NCBI GenBank assembly: GCA_934394545.1
Contig: CAKRRG010000012.1
Span: 1-52,975 of the forward strand
Direction of reading: 5' to 3'
From: an uncultured Blautia sp.
GTDB lineage: Bacteria; Bacillota; Clostridia; Lachnospirales; Lachnospiraceae
Length of the DNA: 52,975 nt
Of the stretch, positions 1 to 9,245 are shown piece after piece. The translations under genes and the position numbers were made by a program. Within the stretch, counting starts at the first letter, position 1. Every line of letters begins with the position of its first letter. Under the pieces are notes generated by a model. It was not told the DNA's origin, did not search any database, and worked only from the letters and a program-made list of their open reading frames with translations.

Positions 1-12
1 GAGGCTAGACAA

Positions 13-1101
13 ATGGGTAAGAAATATGTGGCTTATGTAGGAACCTATACTCACGGAACCAGTAAAGGAATCCAGGTTTATGATGTGAACCTGGAGGAGG
101 GGACTCTCACAGAGAGAAGTGAAGTGGAAGTAAGCAATGCGTCTTATACTGCTATATCCAAGAATGGCAAGTATCTTTACTCCATTGAGGACGAGGGTGT
201 TGCAGTATTTAAGCGTGATCATAATGGTGATCTGGAACGTATTAACAGTGTGGATATTGATGGCATGAGAGGATGCTTCCTTGCTACAGATGTAGATGGC
301 AAGTATCTTTATGTGGCAGGATATCATGATGGAAAGGTAACAGTAGTGCATACGCATAAGGATGGACGTCTGGGAAGTGTTATGGATGGTGTTTTCCATA
401 CCGGTCTCGGAAGTGTTGCAGAGCGAAATTTCCGTCCTCATGTTAACTGTGTACGTCCTACGCCGGATAATAAATATCTGTGTGCCGTAGATAACGGAAT
501 TGATCAGATCAAGGTTTACCGTATTAATAAGCGCACAGATAAGCTGGAGCTTGTTGATATTGTGCGTTGTCCGAGAGAGAGCGGACCTCGTATTATCCGC
601 TTCAGCGCAGACGGACGCTATGCATATGTGCTTTTTGAGCTGAGCAATGAGATCAAGGTTTACAGCTACGATGGAAGCGGTGATACTCCTGAGTTTGAAT
701 TGCTGCAGAGTATTTCTACTTTGGCGAAAAAAGAAGATGGAACGGTATCTCACAATGCAGCTTCCGGACTTGCACTGGCACCGGATGGCAAGCATTTATT
801 CTGCACCACAGCAGGAGAGAATACAGTCGGTATGTTTGAAGTAAATGCTGAGACTGGACTTCTGGAGCGTAAGTTTGTTCTTCCGGTAAGCGGTGACTAT
901 CCGAAGGATCTGGTCATCTTCCCGGATAACCAGCATATTGCAGTTGCCAATCATTCCAGCAACAGCGTCACCACCTTCAAGGTTGACTATGAGAAGAATA
1001 TTATTATGATGAAGGGTAAGCCACGTAAAATAGAGACTCCCAACTGTATCAATATCTGGCCGGTTCCGGACGGGGAAGATATTGACGATATAGACGCATA
1101 A
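13..1101 (+). CDS. pgl: Lactonase-family beta-propeller protein (6-phosphogluconolactonase-like)
   Basis: A 362-residue protein of the Pgl/YkgB lactonase family (PF10282 type), which folds as a seven-bladed propeller. Characterised members hydrolyse 6-phosphogluconolactone in the oxidative pentose phosphate pathway. The start MGKKYVAYVGTYT is the usual family N-terminus, and blade-type repeats such as SADGRYAYVLFE and APDGKHLFCTT recur along the chain. There is no signal peptide, so it should be cytosolic. A GAGG sequence 8 nt before the ATG supports the start, although little upstream sequence is visible. It faces aroC and shares a bidirectional terminator with it. No zwf or gnd is present, so the exact lactone substrate is inferred from the family only. 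Confidence 0.82.
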   Translation: MGKKYVAYVGTYTHGTSKGIQVYDVNLEEGTLTERSEVEVSNASYTAISKNGKYLYSIEDEGVAVFKRDHNGDLERINSVDIDGMRGCFLATDVDGKYLYVAGYHDGKVTVVHTHKDGRLGSVMDGVFHTGLGSVAERNFRPHVNCVRPTPDNKYLCAVDNGIDQIKVYRINKRTDKLELVDIVRCPRESGPRIIRFSADGRYAYVLFELSNEIKVYSYDGSGDTPEFELLQSISTLAKKEDGTVSHNAASGLALAPDGKHLFCTTAGENTVGMFEVNAETGLLERKFVLPVSGDYPKDLVIFPDNQHIAVANHSSNSVTTFKVDYEKNIIMMKGKPRKIETPNCINIWPVPDGEDIDDIDA

Positions 1102-1104
1102 GTA

Positions 1105-1145
1105 AAAACGGGAAGAAATCTGAACTTTAGATTTCTTCCCGTTTT
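1105..1145. terminator. Bidirectional terminator between pgl and aroC
   Basis: A perfect 17-bp inverted repeat (1105-1121 with 1129-1145) has a 7-nt loop. It is A-rich on the left and T-rich on the right, so it can stop transcription from both converging genes. Confidence 0.9.
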
Positions 1146-1171
1146 GCTAGTACTAGTTAAACGGATCTGTA

Positions 1172-2263
1172 TTACAAATAAAAGTTTTTAATATGATCCA
1201 TTCGGGCACTCATATTTGAAAACATGGCGTCGACCAGAGTGATGGCAGCCATGGATTCTACAACAACAACCGCACGAGGTACAATTACTGGATCATGGCG
1301 TCCCTTGATCTCAATAGAGATATCTTCTCCAGTTGTAGTAACCGTCTGCTGAGGCTGGGCGATGGAAGGGGTTGGTTTAATATGGGCGCGGAGGAGAATC
1401 TCACCGCCATCACTGATTCCTCCCAAAATGCCACCGGAGTGATTGGTGTTTTTTACAATTTTGCCATTTTCCATATGGAAGCCATCGTTATCTTCGGAGC
1501 CTTTCATCGTGGAAACTTTAGTGCCGTCTCCGATTTCTACTGCCTTCACAGCCCCAATAGACATCAGCGCCTGTGCAAAGGCTGCGTCAAGCTTGCCGAA
1601 TACAGGATCTCCGATTCCGGCAGGAACACCGTTTATACGACATTCGATCACACCTCCGGCACTGTCGTCTTTTCTCATGCAGCTTTCAAGGTATTTGATC
1701 GCATTTTTGGCGGCAACCATATCAGGCATATAAAAAGAATTCTCCCGGATTACTTCTGAATGGTAGGTCTGACAGAAAACAGGCCCGATGGAGCTAGTAT
1801 ATGCCTGAAGGGTAATGCCAAGCTCTTTGAGGATTTTTGCAGCAATCGCACCAGCTGCAACTCTGCCGATCGTTTCCCGTCCTGAGGAACGTCCGCCGCC
1901 TCTGTAATCACGGATGCCATATTTGCTGTCAAAGCCAAAATCAGCATGTCCTGGCCGATAGGTATTTGCAAGATTACCATAGTCATGGGAACGCTGATCT
2001 TTATTACGCACGATCATAGAGATAGGAGTTCCGGTAGTCTGCCCTTCGAACACGCCAGAGAGAATTTCTACTTCGTCGCCTTCACTGCGGGCAGTAGTAT
2101 AGCGGCTTTGTCCAGGTTTCCTCCGGTCGAGATAAGCCTGTATATCTGCTTCTGTAAGGAACAGGCCGGCCGGTACGCCGTCTACAACAGCCCCCAGTGC
2201 TTTGCCATGGGATTCCCCCCAGGTAGTAACCGTGAATTTTTTTCCAAATGTTGACTGACTCAT
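1172..2263 (-). CDS. aroC: Chorismate synthase
   Basis: A 363-residue chorismate synthase. It converts 5-enolpyruvylshikimate-3-phosphate to chorismate using reduced FMN, the last shikimate-pathway step. Family signatures are visible: the N-terminal FGKKFTVTTWGESHGKALG, then YRGGGRSSGRETIGRVAAGA and the C-terminal GRHDPVIVPRAVVVVESMAA. I place the start at 2263 (MSQSTFG) because AAAGGA lies 9 nt upstream; the ATG two codons earlier is too close to that site. A frame open to 2326 would run into the -10 box of the gene's own promoter. Length is normal for the family. It is a single-gene unit, divergent from corA. Confidence 0.95.
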   Translation of the reverse strand: MSQSTFGKKFTVTTWGESHGKALGAVVDGVPAGLFLTEADIQAYLDRRKPGQSRYTTARSEGDEVEILSGVFEGQTTGTPISMIVRNKDQRSHDYGNLANTYRPGHADFGFDSKYGIRDYRGGGRSSGRETIGRVAAGAIAAKILKELGITLQAYTSSIGPVFCQTYHSEVIRENSFYMPDMVAAKNAIKYLESCMRKDDSAGGVIECRINGVPAGIGDPVFGKLDAAFAQALMSIGAVKAVEIGDGTKVSTMKGSEDNDGFHMENGKIVKNTNHSGGILGGISDGGEILLRAHIKPTPSIAQPQQTVTTTGEDISIEIKGRHDPVIVPRAVVVVESMAAITLVDAMFSNMSARMDHIKNFYL

Positions 2264-2324
2264 AGGCATAAATCCTTTCTGCTTTCGACTGCGTCGAATT
2301 AAAGTGTAAATGTATCTTAAGGAC

Positions 2325-2353
2325 ATTATAGCGAACTACAAAAAATCTGTAAA
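2325..2353 (-). promoter_or_regulatory. aroC promoter
   Basis: On the minus strand TTTACA (2353-2348), a 17-nt spacer and TATAAT (2330-2325). The -35 box lies 15 bp from the -35 box of the divergent corA promoter. Confidence 0.8.
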
Positions 2354-2368
2354 GTCAATCTAATGGAA

Positions 2369-2397
2369 TTGACAAAATTTCTCGTACAAATTATAAT
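2369..2397 (+). promoter_or_regulatory. corA promoter
   Basis: TTGACA (2369-2374), a 17-nt spacer and TATAAT (2392-2397): a consensus sigma-A promoter. Transcription should start near 2404, so any corA start codon upstream of this is ruled out. Confidence 0.9.
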
Positions 2398-2443
2398 GGA
2401 AGCGTATTTTTTGAGAAATAAGAAGCTGGAAGGAGTGCAGAGG

Positions 2444-3385
2444 GTGGTACGGATTTTTAAGACAATAGAAGGGGCAATACACGAGATCCAGGAACCGCAG
2501 GAAGATTGCTGGATTGCCATGACGAATCCCACTGCAGCTGAGATCTTCGAAATGTCTGAGCGGTTTGGGATAGAGGTTGATGATCTTCGGGCACCCCTGG
2601 ATGAGGAAGAACGTTCCCGTATTGAGGTAGAGGATAATTACACTCTGATTCTTGTCGATGTTCCTATGATTGAGGAACGTAATGAGAAAGACTGGTATGG
2701 CACCATTCCTTTGGGCATTATCGTTACGAAGAAGATGATTTTTACAGTATGTCTGGAAGACACCCAGGTGCTTACCAGATTTATGGAAGGAAGAGTGCGA
2801 AACTTCTTTACTTATATGAAAACCAGATTTATTTTGCAGATCCTGTATCGAAATGCTACCATGTATCTGCATTATCTGCGTATCATAGACAAGAAGAGCG
2901 AACAGGTAGAGGAGAAACTTCATATGTCCACCCGTAATCAGGAACTGATGGAGCTTCTGGAACTGGAGAAATCCCTGGTGTATTTTACTACGTCCCTCCG
3001 CTCTAATGAGGTGGTGCTGGAGAAGCTTCTGAAGGTGGATAGTATAAAACAGTATCCGGAGGACACGGATCTTCTGGAGGATGTTATCATTGAAAACAAA
3101 CAGGCAATTGAGATGGCGAATATATACAGCGGTATTTTAAGCAGTATGATGGGTACCTTCGCATCAGTTATTTCGAATAACCTGAATGTAGTCATGAAAG
3201 TTTTGTCCGTTATTACCATTGTAATGAGTATTCCGACAATTGTATTCAGTGCATACGGAATGAACCTGAGTCCTTCGGGAATGCCGTTTTCTGCTGATAA
3301 ATGGGGCTTTTTAGTGGTGATCTTATTGTCTGTTCTGGTGAGCATTATAGCAGCGGTGATTCTGTCCAAGAAGAAATTTTTTTAA
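2444..3385 (+). CDS. corA: CorA-family divalent cation transporter
   Basis: A 313-residue CorA-family Mg2+ (possibly Co2+/Ni2+) channel of the cytoplasmic membrane. A large soluble N-terminal domain is followed by a long helical stalk. Two C-terminal membrane helices (about residues 248-312) flank the pore signature YGMNL, the clostridial form of YGMNF. The start is GTG 2444: AGGAG lies 8 nt upstream, and an in-frame ATG at 2363 is excluded because it precedes the -10 box and so lies outside the transcript. The rhomboid-like gene and pyk follow at short spacing, so the three may be co-transcribed. Confidence 0.9.
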   Translation: MVRIFKTIEGAIHEIQEPQEDCWIAMTNPTAAEIFEMSERFGIEVDDLRAPLDEEERSRIEVEDNYTLILVDVPMIEERNEKDWYGTIPLGIIVTKKMIFTVCLEDTQVLTRFMEGRVRNFFTYMKTRFILQILYRNATMYLHYLRIIDKKSEQVEEKLHMSTRNQELMELLELEKSLVYFTTSLRSNEVVLEKLLKVDSIKQYPEDTDLLEDVIIENKQAIEMANIYSGILSSMMGTFASVISNNLNVVMKVLSVITIVMSIPTIVFSAYGMNLSPSGMPFSADKWGFLVVILLSVLVSIIAAVILSKKKFF

Positions 3386-3400
3386 AGAAAAGAGGATTAC

Positions 3401-4258
3401 ATGAAATTTATTGATAAGCTGGAACGCAAATATGGAAAATATGGAATTCCTAACCTGACTGTTTATATTGTGGTCTGCTATGTGATCGGTTATGCATTGA
3501 TGATTCTGAATCCCAGAATCCTGAACTGGCTCAGTCTGGAGCCGGCCTATATTTTGAAGGGGCAGATATGGAGACTGGTCACCTGGGTATTGTATCCGCC
3601 GGATTCATCAAATGTGCTGTTGTTTGCACTAATGGTATTGCTTTTTTATTACCCAATTGGAACATCCCTGGAGAGAACACTGGGTACATTTAAATACACT
3701 CTTTACATTCTTTCCGGTATGATTTTTACTATTCTTGGGGCATTTGTCCTGTATTTTCTTCTTGGTGGAAATGTACTGGTTGGCAGTGTATTTTCAACGT
3801 ATTATATCAGTTTGTCAACCTTCCTTGCGTATGCAATGTGCTATCCGGATATGCAGGTTCTGCTGATGTTTATTATTCCGGTGAAGATGAAGTGGATGGC
3901 AATTTTCTATGTGGTGATCATTGTTTATGAAATGATTCAGTACATTATGGCAGGTGCATGGTATCTGGTGATCCCGATCGTGGCGTCACTGTTGAACTTT
4001 ATTATCTTCTATTTTGGAACAAAGGATTTCAGCCGGTATAACCCGAAGGAAATCCACAGAAGAAATGAATTCCGCAGGGCAATGGAGCCTCAGGGACGTA
4101 TGAAATCAGGCAATGGAACTGTGACGAAGCACAAATGTGCTATTTGCGGACGCACAGAGCTTGATGATCCGAATCTGGAGTTTCGTTTCTGTTCCAGATG
4201 TAATGGGAATTACGAGTATTGCCAGGACCACCTTTTTACACATACACATGTAAAATAA
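3401..4258 (+). CDS. Rhomboid-like membrane protein lacking catalytic residues, with C-terminal zinc ribbon
   Basis: A 285-residue membrane protein. About six hydrophobic helices (residues 20-205) carry rhomboid landmarks: the WR motif in GQIWRLVTW, then GTSLERTLGTFKYTLYILSG, and IPVKMKWMAIFY. The serine-protease GxSG motif of helix 4 is missing; the aligned stretch reads STYYISLSTFLAYA, with Tyr at the serine position. The helix-6 histidine is also absent. The cytosolic tail holds a four-cysteine zinc ribbon (CAICG, then CSRC) ending in a His-rich HTHTHVK. I therefore expect a pseudo-protease, perhaps a membrane-protein adaptor or chaperone as with derlins and iRhoms (analogy only). It lies 15 nt after corA and 24 nt before pyk. 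Confidence 0.75.
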   Translation: MKFIDKLERKYGKYGIPNLTVYIVVCYVIGYALMILNPRILNWLSLEPAYILKGQIWRLVTWVLYPPDSSNVLLFALMVLLFYYPIGTSLERTLGTFKYTLYILSGMIFTILGAFVLYFLLGGNVLVGSVFSTYYISLSTFLAYAMCYPDMQVLLMFIIPVKMKWMAIFYVVIIVYEMIQYIMAGAWYLVIPIVASLLNFIIFYFGTKDFSRYNPKEIHRRNEFRRAMEPQGRMKSGNGTVTKHKCAICGRTELDDPNLEFRFCSRCNGNYEYCQDHLFTHTHVK

Positions 4259-4282
4259 TTACAGACAGAGGGAAAGCGGCTT

Positions 4283-5716
4283 ATGAAGAGAACAAAAATT
4301 ATCTGTACCCTGGGACCGGCCTCCAGTAAGAAGAACGTTTTAAGGTCAATGATGCGCGCCGGAATGGATATTGCCCGTTTTAACTTTTCTCATGGTTCTC
4401 ATGAAGAACATGGGGAGAGAGTGGATATGATTAAGAATCTGAGGGAAGAATTGAATCTTCCGGTGGCAATGCTTCTTGATACAAAAGGACCTGAAATCCG
4501 TACAAAGCTTCTGAAAGACCATAAGAAGGTTAAGCTGGAAACCGGCAGTCAGTTTACGCTTACTACAGGGGATATTGAAGGTGATGAAACAAAGGTGTCC
4601 ATCACATATGAGAATCTTTACAAAGATGTGAAAAAAGGCGGCAGGATTCTGATCGATGACGGTCTGATCGAACTGGAAATCGAGAATATAAAAGATGGGG
4701 ATATTGTCTGTCGTGTCTTAAACGGCGGCGAGCTTGGGGAGCGCAAGGGAATCAATGTACCTTATGTAAAAGTGAAACTTCCCGGAATCACAGAGCAGGA
4801 CAAAGCGGATATCCTGTTTGGTATTTCCCAGGAATTTGATTTTATTGCAGCTTCTTTTGTCAGGGATGCCAAGGCAATCAAAGAAATCCGTCAGCTTCTG
4901 GATGAAAATGGCGGCCATGATATAGGTATCATTGCCAAGATTGAAAATGCAGAAGGTGTTGAGAATATTGATTCGATCATTAAAGCAGCAGACGGAATTA
5001 TGGTGGCCAGAGGAGATCTTGGCGTAGAGATCCCTCCAAGTGAAGTACCTTACATTCAGAAGATGATCATTCGCAAATGCAACGAGAACTATGTACCGGT
5101 TATTACCGCTACCCAGATGCTGGATTCTATGATCCGTAATCCACGTCCTACCAGAGCAGAGGTGGCAGATGTTGCCAATGCAATCTATGATGGTACAGAT
5201 GCGATCATGCTTTCCGGCGAGACTGCAGCTGGTAAATATCCATTAGAGGCATTGAAAATGATGGTGGAAATTGCACAGACTACGGAGCCTCATCTGAACT
5301 ATGAGAATTATACTCATAACCGGAATATGTGCGGTGAGAGCAGGGTGTCCAGTGCAGTAGGTCTTGCAGCTGTACAGACTGCACGGGATCTTCAGGTGAA
5401 GGCAATTGTGACACCTACTTTCGGTGGAAGAACAGCCAGACTGATCTCTAGCTTCCGTCCGGATGTTCCGATTTATGCAGTTACACCCAATGATACGATT
5501 CTACACAGATTGCAGCTGGTATGGGGCGTTACGCCGTTGAAGGGATACGAGAAAGATTCCACCGAGTATATTATCTCACAGGCCATGAGTGTTGTCCGCA
5601 GGAAACGGTTGGCGAAGAAGGGAGATCTGATCGTATTTACGGTTGGGGATCCTGCTACTAATATGACACGGGAAGGCGCTGTGACCAATATGCTTCATGT
5701 GGTTGAAGCCAAATAA
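4283..5716 (+). CDS. pyk: Pyruvate kinase
   Basis: A 477-residue pyruvate kinase, converting phosphoenolpyruvate and ADP to pyruvate and ATP in the last step of glycolysis. Motifs in order: MKRTKIICTLGPAS at the N-terminus, MDIARFNFSHG, DTKGPEIRT, the catalytic-site IIAKIENAEGVEN, MVARGDLGVEIP and PVITATQMLDSM. The C-terminal allosteric domain is present. The extra PEP-utiliser domain that extends many Bacillus and clostridial enzymes to about 585 residues is absent. AGAGGGAAAG precedes the ATG. lysA follows 46 nt later. Confidence 0.96.
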   Translation: MKRTKIICTLGPASSKKNVLRSMMRAGMDIARFNFSHGSHEEHGERVDMIKNLREELNLPVAMLLDTKGPEIRTKLLKDHKKVKLETGSQFTLTTGDIEGDETKVSITYENLYKDVKKGGRILIDDGLIELEIENIKDGDIVCRVLNGGELGERKGINVPYVKVKLPGITEQDKADILFGISQEFDFIAASFVRDAKAIKEIRQLLDENGGHDIGIIAKIENAEGVENIDSIIKAADGIMVARGDLGVEIPPSEVPYIQKMIIRKCNENYVPVITATQMLDSMIRNPRPTRAEVADVANAIYDGTDAIMLSGETAAGKYPLEALKMMVEIAQTTEPHLNYENYTHNRNMCGESRVSSAVGLAAVQTARDLQVKAIVTPTFGGRTARLISSFRPDVPIYAVTPNDTILHRLQLVWGVTPLKGYEKDSTEYIISQAMSVVRRKRLAKKGDLIVFTVGDPATNMTREGAVTNMLHVVEAK

Positions 5717-5762
5717 ATACGCGATATATAAGGTAATGTATTTACAACGAGGAGAAATTATT

Positions 5763-7049
5763 ATGAAAAAAACACCTTTTGTGACACTGGAGAAGGTACA
5801 GGAAATTGCCCAAAAATATCCTACTCCATTTCACCTTTATGATGAGAAGGGAATTCGGGAAAATGCGCAGGCTTTGAAAGAAGCTTTTGCATGGAACAAG
5901 GGATTTAAAGAGTTTTTTGCTGTCAAAGCAACTCCCAATCCATTTTTAATTAAAATTCTGCAGGAGTACGGCTGCGGATGCGACTGTTCTTCTATGACAG
6001 AGCTTATGCTTTCCAAGGCAATCGGATGCGGCAAGGGAGATATTATGTTTTCCTCAAATGATACTCCGGACAAGGAGTTCAAGTATGCAGACGAGATTGG
6101 TGGAATTATTAATCTTGATGATATTACCCACATTGAGAGTGTAGAGAATGCGCTGGGAAGGATCCCGGATATCATCAGCTGTCGTTACAATCCAGGTGGA
6201 GTGTTTAAGATCAGCAATGATATTATGGATAATCCCGGAGATGCCAAATATGGTATGACTACAGAACAGATTTTTGATGCATTCCGTATTTTGAAGAGCA
6301 AAGGTGCAAAAGAATTCGGTATCCACGCATTTCTCGCCAGCAATACGGTAACCAATGAGTATTATCCAATGCTTGCAAAGGTTATGTTTGAGCTTGCAGT
6401 GAAGCTTCAGAAGGAGACCGGGGCTCATATTAAGTTCATCAATCTTTCCGGTGGTATCGGTATTCCCTATCGTCCGGAGCAGACTCCAAACGATATTCGT
6501 GTAATCGGAGAGGGCGTCCGTAAGGTTTATGAAGAGGTTCTGATCCCGGAAGGAATGGGAGATGTAGCGATTTATACGGAACTTGGACGTTTTATGATGG
6601 GACCTTATGGATGTCTGGTAACAAAGGCAATTCATGAGAAACATACGCATAAGGAGTATATTGGCGTGGATTCCTGTGCGGTAAATCTTATGCGCCCGGC
6701 TATGTATGGCGCATATCATCATATTACAGTCCTTGGCAAAGAGAATCAGGTATGTGACCATCTGTATGATATTACAGGATCTCTTTGCGAAAATAATGAT
6801 AAGTTTGCGATCGACCGCTATCTTCCGAAAATTGACATGGGAGATTATCTTGTTATTCACGATACCGGAGCACATGGATTCTCCATGGGCTACAATTATA
6901 ATGGTAAGCTGAAGTCCTCAGAAATCCTTCTTCATGAAGATGGAACTTTTGAAATGATCCGCCGTGCAGAGACTCCAAGAGATTACTTTGCCACTTTTGA
7001 CTGCTTCCCGATTTTTGAGAAGCTTCTGGAGGATGAAAATCAGGCATAA
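5763..7049 (+). CDS. lysA: Diaminopimelate decarboxylase (PLP, alanine-racemase fold)
   Basis: A 428-residue fold-III PLP decarboxylase. DAP decarboxylase makes lysine from meso-diaminopimelate. The Schiff-base lysine is Lys55 in FFAVKATPNP. Downstream are the phosphate-binding LSGGIGIPYRPEQ, ELGRFMMGPYG, and the active-site stretches GSLCENNDKFA and HDTGAHGFSMGYNYNG. The start at 5763 has ACGAGGAGAAA directly upstream; the longer frame from 5697 would overlap pyk. The CEN in place of the common CES sequence, and the divergent DSCAVNLMRPAMYGAYHH segment, mark a subfamily. A related diamino-acid or carboxynorspermidine decarboxylase cannot be excluded, but DAP is the simplest call. Confidence 0.85.
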   Translation: MKKTPFVTLEKVQEIAQKYPTPFHLYDEKGIRENAQALKEAFAWNKGFKEFFAVKATPNPFLIKILQEYGCGCDCSSMTELMLSKAIGCGKGDIMFSSNDTPDKEFKYADEIGGIINLDDITHIESVENALGRIPDIISCRYNPGGVFKISNDIMDNPGDAKYGMTTEQIFDAFRILKSKGAKEFGIHAFLASNTVTNEYYPMLAKVMFELAVKLQKETGAHIKFINLSGGIGIPYRPEQTPNDIRVIGEGVRKVYEEVLIPEGMGDVAIYTELGRFMMGPYGCLVTKAIHEKHTHKEYIGVDSCAVNLMRPAMYGAYHHITVLGKENQVCDHLYDITGSLCENNDKFAIDRYLPKIDMGDYLVIHDTGAHGFSMGYNYNGKLKSSEILLHEDGTFEMIRRAETPRDYFATFDCFPIFEKLLEDENQA

Positions 7050-7073
7050 TAGATAGAAATATAAGCAAGCAGC

Positions 7074-7098
7074 AAAGCGGACCTGGAATGTCCGCTTT
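7074..7098 (+). terminator. Terminator after lysA
   Basis: A 9-bp perfect stem (7074-7082 with 7090-7098) and 7-nt loop sit 24 nt after the lysA stop. The T-tract is short, so it may be leaky. Confidence 0.7.
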
Positions 7099-7112
7099 AC
7101 TAATATTGAAAT

Positions 7113-7145
7113 AAAAAAAGGCTGTCGGGGATTTCCCAACAGCTT
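7113..7145 (-). terminator. Terminator for tRNA-Leu
   Basis: A hairpin (GCTGT 7121-7125 with ACAGC 7139-7143, plus an inner GGG/CCC) is followed on the minus strand by a run of seven U. It ends the tRNA transcript. Confidence 0.8.
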
Positions 7146-7173
7146 CTTTCTTAACGTTATTAATTATAAAAAA

Positions 7174-7256
7174 TGCCGGCAGTGGGACTTGAACCCACAC
7201 GTAGTTGCCTACAACAGATTTTGAGTCTGCCTCGTCTGCCATTCCGACATGCCGGC
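7174..7256 (-). tRNA. tRNA-Leu (anticodon CAA)
   Basis: An 83-nt class II tRNA on the minus strand. The 7-bp acceptor stem pairs GCCGGCA with UGCCGGC, with discriminator A at 7174. The anticodon loop is CUCAAAA with anticodon CAA (reads UUG), and a long variable arm and the T-arm GUGGGUUCAAGUCCCAC follow. CCA is not encoded. The 7050-7402 gap otherwise holds only the flanking terminators and promoters. Confidence 0.96.
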
Positions 7257-7271
7257 GATTGAACAATTGAT

Positions 7272-7300
7272 ATAATATCACAGTTTTAAAATAATGTAAA
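7272..7300 (-). promoter_or_regulatory. tRNA-Leu promoter
   Basis: On the minus strand TTTACA (7300-7295), a 17-nt spacer and TATTAT (7277-7272), about 15 nt before the mature 5' end. Confidence 0.75.
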
Positions 7301-7339
7301 GAAAAAAATGAAAACTTTATAAAATTTTATGACAGAATA

Positions 7340-7368
7340 TTGATATTCAGATTCAGAAATGCTAAAGT
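7340..7368 (+). promoter_or_regulatory. ftsH promoter
   Basis: TTGATA (7340-7345), a 17-nt spacer and TAAAGT (7363-7368), giving a short leader of about 28 nt. Confidence 0.65.
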
Positions 7369-7402
7369 AATTAATAGTTGACAGAAAATGGAGGAAATGC
7401 CA

Positions 7403-9244
7403 ATGAATATTGACCATAAAAAACCAGAGAACCGGCCATTGTATATTTTTATACTGGTAGCGGTAGTGGTAATCCTTTTCCTGAACCTGTTTGCCATTCC
7501 GGCCATGCAGGAGCGTTCTGTGGAAAAGACCGATTACAGTACATTTCTTAGCAATGTAGAGCGGGGAAATGTGTCTAAGGCAGAAGTGCAGGATGCTTAT
7601 ATCTATTATGTTGTGAGAAAAAATGGTGAGGACGTAGTATGCAAGACGGTGCGTATGGACGATCCGGACCTGGTCAGCCGTTTGTATGAAGCTGGTACCA
7701 GTATGGAGGCAGTGGAACCGCAGAAACAGTCTATTTTTCTCAGTCTGATCCTTGGCTATGTGCTCCCGATCGTTATTTTTATTTTCCTTGGAAGATGGCT
7801 GAGCAAGAAGATGATGAGTTCTATGGGGGGCGGCCCTGGCGGAGCAATGTCTTTTGGAAAGAGTAATGCCAAGGTATATGTAAAGTCATCTACTGGAATT
7901 AAATTTTCAGATGTTGCAGGTGAAGATGAAGCGAAAGAGCTTCTTACGGAAATTGTAGATTATCTTCACAATCCACAGAAATATACGGAGATTGGAGCCT
8001 CCATGCCAAAGGGCGCTCTTCTTGTAGGTCCTCCTGGTACAGGTAAGACCCTGCTTGCAAAGGCAGTTGCAGGAGAGGCAGAGGTGCCATTTTTCTCGAT
8101 TTCCGGTTCTGAATTTGTAGAAATGTTTGTAGGTATGGGTGCGGCCAAGGTTCGAGACCTGTTTAAGCAGGCTAATGAGAAAGCTCCCTGCATTGTATTT
8201 ATTGATGAGATCGATACTATTGGTAAGAAGCGTGACAGCGGCAGCTTTACCGGTGGAAATGATGAACGGGAGCAGACCTTGAACCAGCTGCTTACAGAAA
8301 TGGACGGATTTGACGGCTCTAAGGGTGTTGTTATTCTGGCTGCGACCAACCGTCCGGATTCTCTTGACCCGGCGCTTCTTCGTCCGGGACGTTTTGACAG
8401 ACGTATCCCAGTAGAACTTCCGGATTTGAAAGGCCGTGAGGAGATTCTTAAAGTCCATGCAAAGAAAATCAAGATTGCAGATAGTGTAAGATTTGAAGAG
8501 ATTGCAAAGGCAGCAGCAGGAGCATCCGGAGCAGAGCTTGCCAATATTGTAAATGAAGCTGCCCTGAGGGCAGTACGGGATGGCAGAAAATTTGCAACTC
8601 AGGCAGATTTTGAAGAGAGTATTGAAGTGGTTATTGCCGGTTATCAGAAGAAGAATCGGGTACTTTCTAACAAAGAGAAACTGATCGTATCTTATCATGA
8701 GGTAGGACATGCCCTTGTTGCAGCCAAGCAGACAGATTCAGCCCCGGTTCATAAGATCACGATTATTCCCCGTACGTCAGGTGCTCTTGGATATACCATG
8801 CAGGTAGATGAGAAGGAGCATTTCCTGATGTCAAAAGAAGAACTGGAGAATAAAATTGCAACCTTTACAGGAGGACGTGCAGCAGAGGAACTTATTTTCC
8901 ACAGTATTACAACCGGTGCTTCCAATGATATTGAGCAGGCTACCAAGATTGCCAGAGGAATGATTTCCCGGTATGGTATGAGCGATGAGTTTGATATGGT
9001 TGCGATGGAGAGCATGAGCAACCAGTATCTGGGTGGTGATGCAAGTCTGAGCTGTTCTTTTGAGACACAGACACTTCTAGATAAGAAGGTTGTAGAGCTT
9101 GTGCGCAGACAGCATGAAAAAGCGTACAAGATTCTGGAAGACAACATAGACAAGCTTCATGAGCTTGCTAAGTATCTGTATGAGCATGAGACCATTACCG
9201 GTGAGGAATTTATGAAGATCCTGAACAATCCGCAGGTGTCATAG
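7403..9244 (+). CDS. ftsH: ATP-dependent zinc metalloprotease FtsH
   Basis: A 613-residue membrane AAA+ protease that degrades misfolded and regulatory membrane proteins. It has two N-terminal membrane helices (about residues 12-32 and 110-130) around an extracytoplasmic loop. The AAA module follows with Walker A GPPGTGKT (about residue 209), Walker [10 protein letters not shown], and the [11 protein letters not shown]. The zinc site is HEVGH (about residue 432) with a third ligand in [12 protein letters not shown]. The HEVGH variant still fits HEXXH. The start is ATG 7403 because GGAGG lies 8 nt upstream; the ATG at 7388 overlaps that site. It is somewhat shorter than typical 640-700 aa enzymes because the C-terminal tail is short. 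Confidence 0.95.
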   Translation: MNIDHKKPENRPLYIFILVAVVVILFLNLFAIPAMQERSVEKTDYSTFLSNVERGNVSKAEVQDAYIYYVVRKNGEDVVCKTVRMDDPDLVSRLYEAGTSMEAVEPQKQSIFLSLILGYVLPIVIFIFLGRWLSKKMMSSMGGGPGGAMSFGKSNAKVYVKSSTGIKFSDVAGEDEAKELLTEIVDYLHNPQKYTEIGASMPKGALLVGPPGTGKTLLAKAVAGEAEVPFFSISGSEFVEMFVGMGAAKVRDLFKQANEKAPCIVFIDEIDTIGKKRDSGSFTGGNDEREQTLNQLLTEMDGFDGSKGVVILAATNRPDSLDPALLRPGRFDRRIPVELPDLKGREEILKVHAKKIKIADSVRFEEIAKAAAGASGAELANIVNEAALRAVRDGRKFATQADFEESIEVVIAGYQKKNRVLSNKEKLIVSYHEVGHALVAAKQTDSAPVHKITIIPRTSGALGYTMQVDEKEHFLMSKEELENKIATFTGGRAAEELIFHSITTGASNDIEQATKIARGMISRYGMSDEFDMVAMESMSNQYLGGDASLSCSFETQTLLDKKVVELVRRQHEKAYKILEDNIDKLHELAKYLYEHETITGEEFMKILNNPQVS

Positions 9245-9245
9245 T

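Noticed and set aside
6054..6875. A 273-codon minus-strand frame inside lysA
   Set aside because: It is a shadow of the decarboxylase reading frame, without a start site or motif.
7907..8710. A 267-codon open frame on the minus strand inside ftsH
   Set aside because: It is antisense to the conserved AAA domain, has no ribosome site or family motif, and is Cys/Lys-rich as shadow frames are.
8696..8710. FtsH protease motif HEVGH as a defective site
   Set aside because: It satisfies HEXXH and the third zinc ligand is present; the Val variant is compatible with activity.
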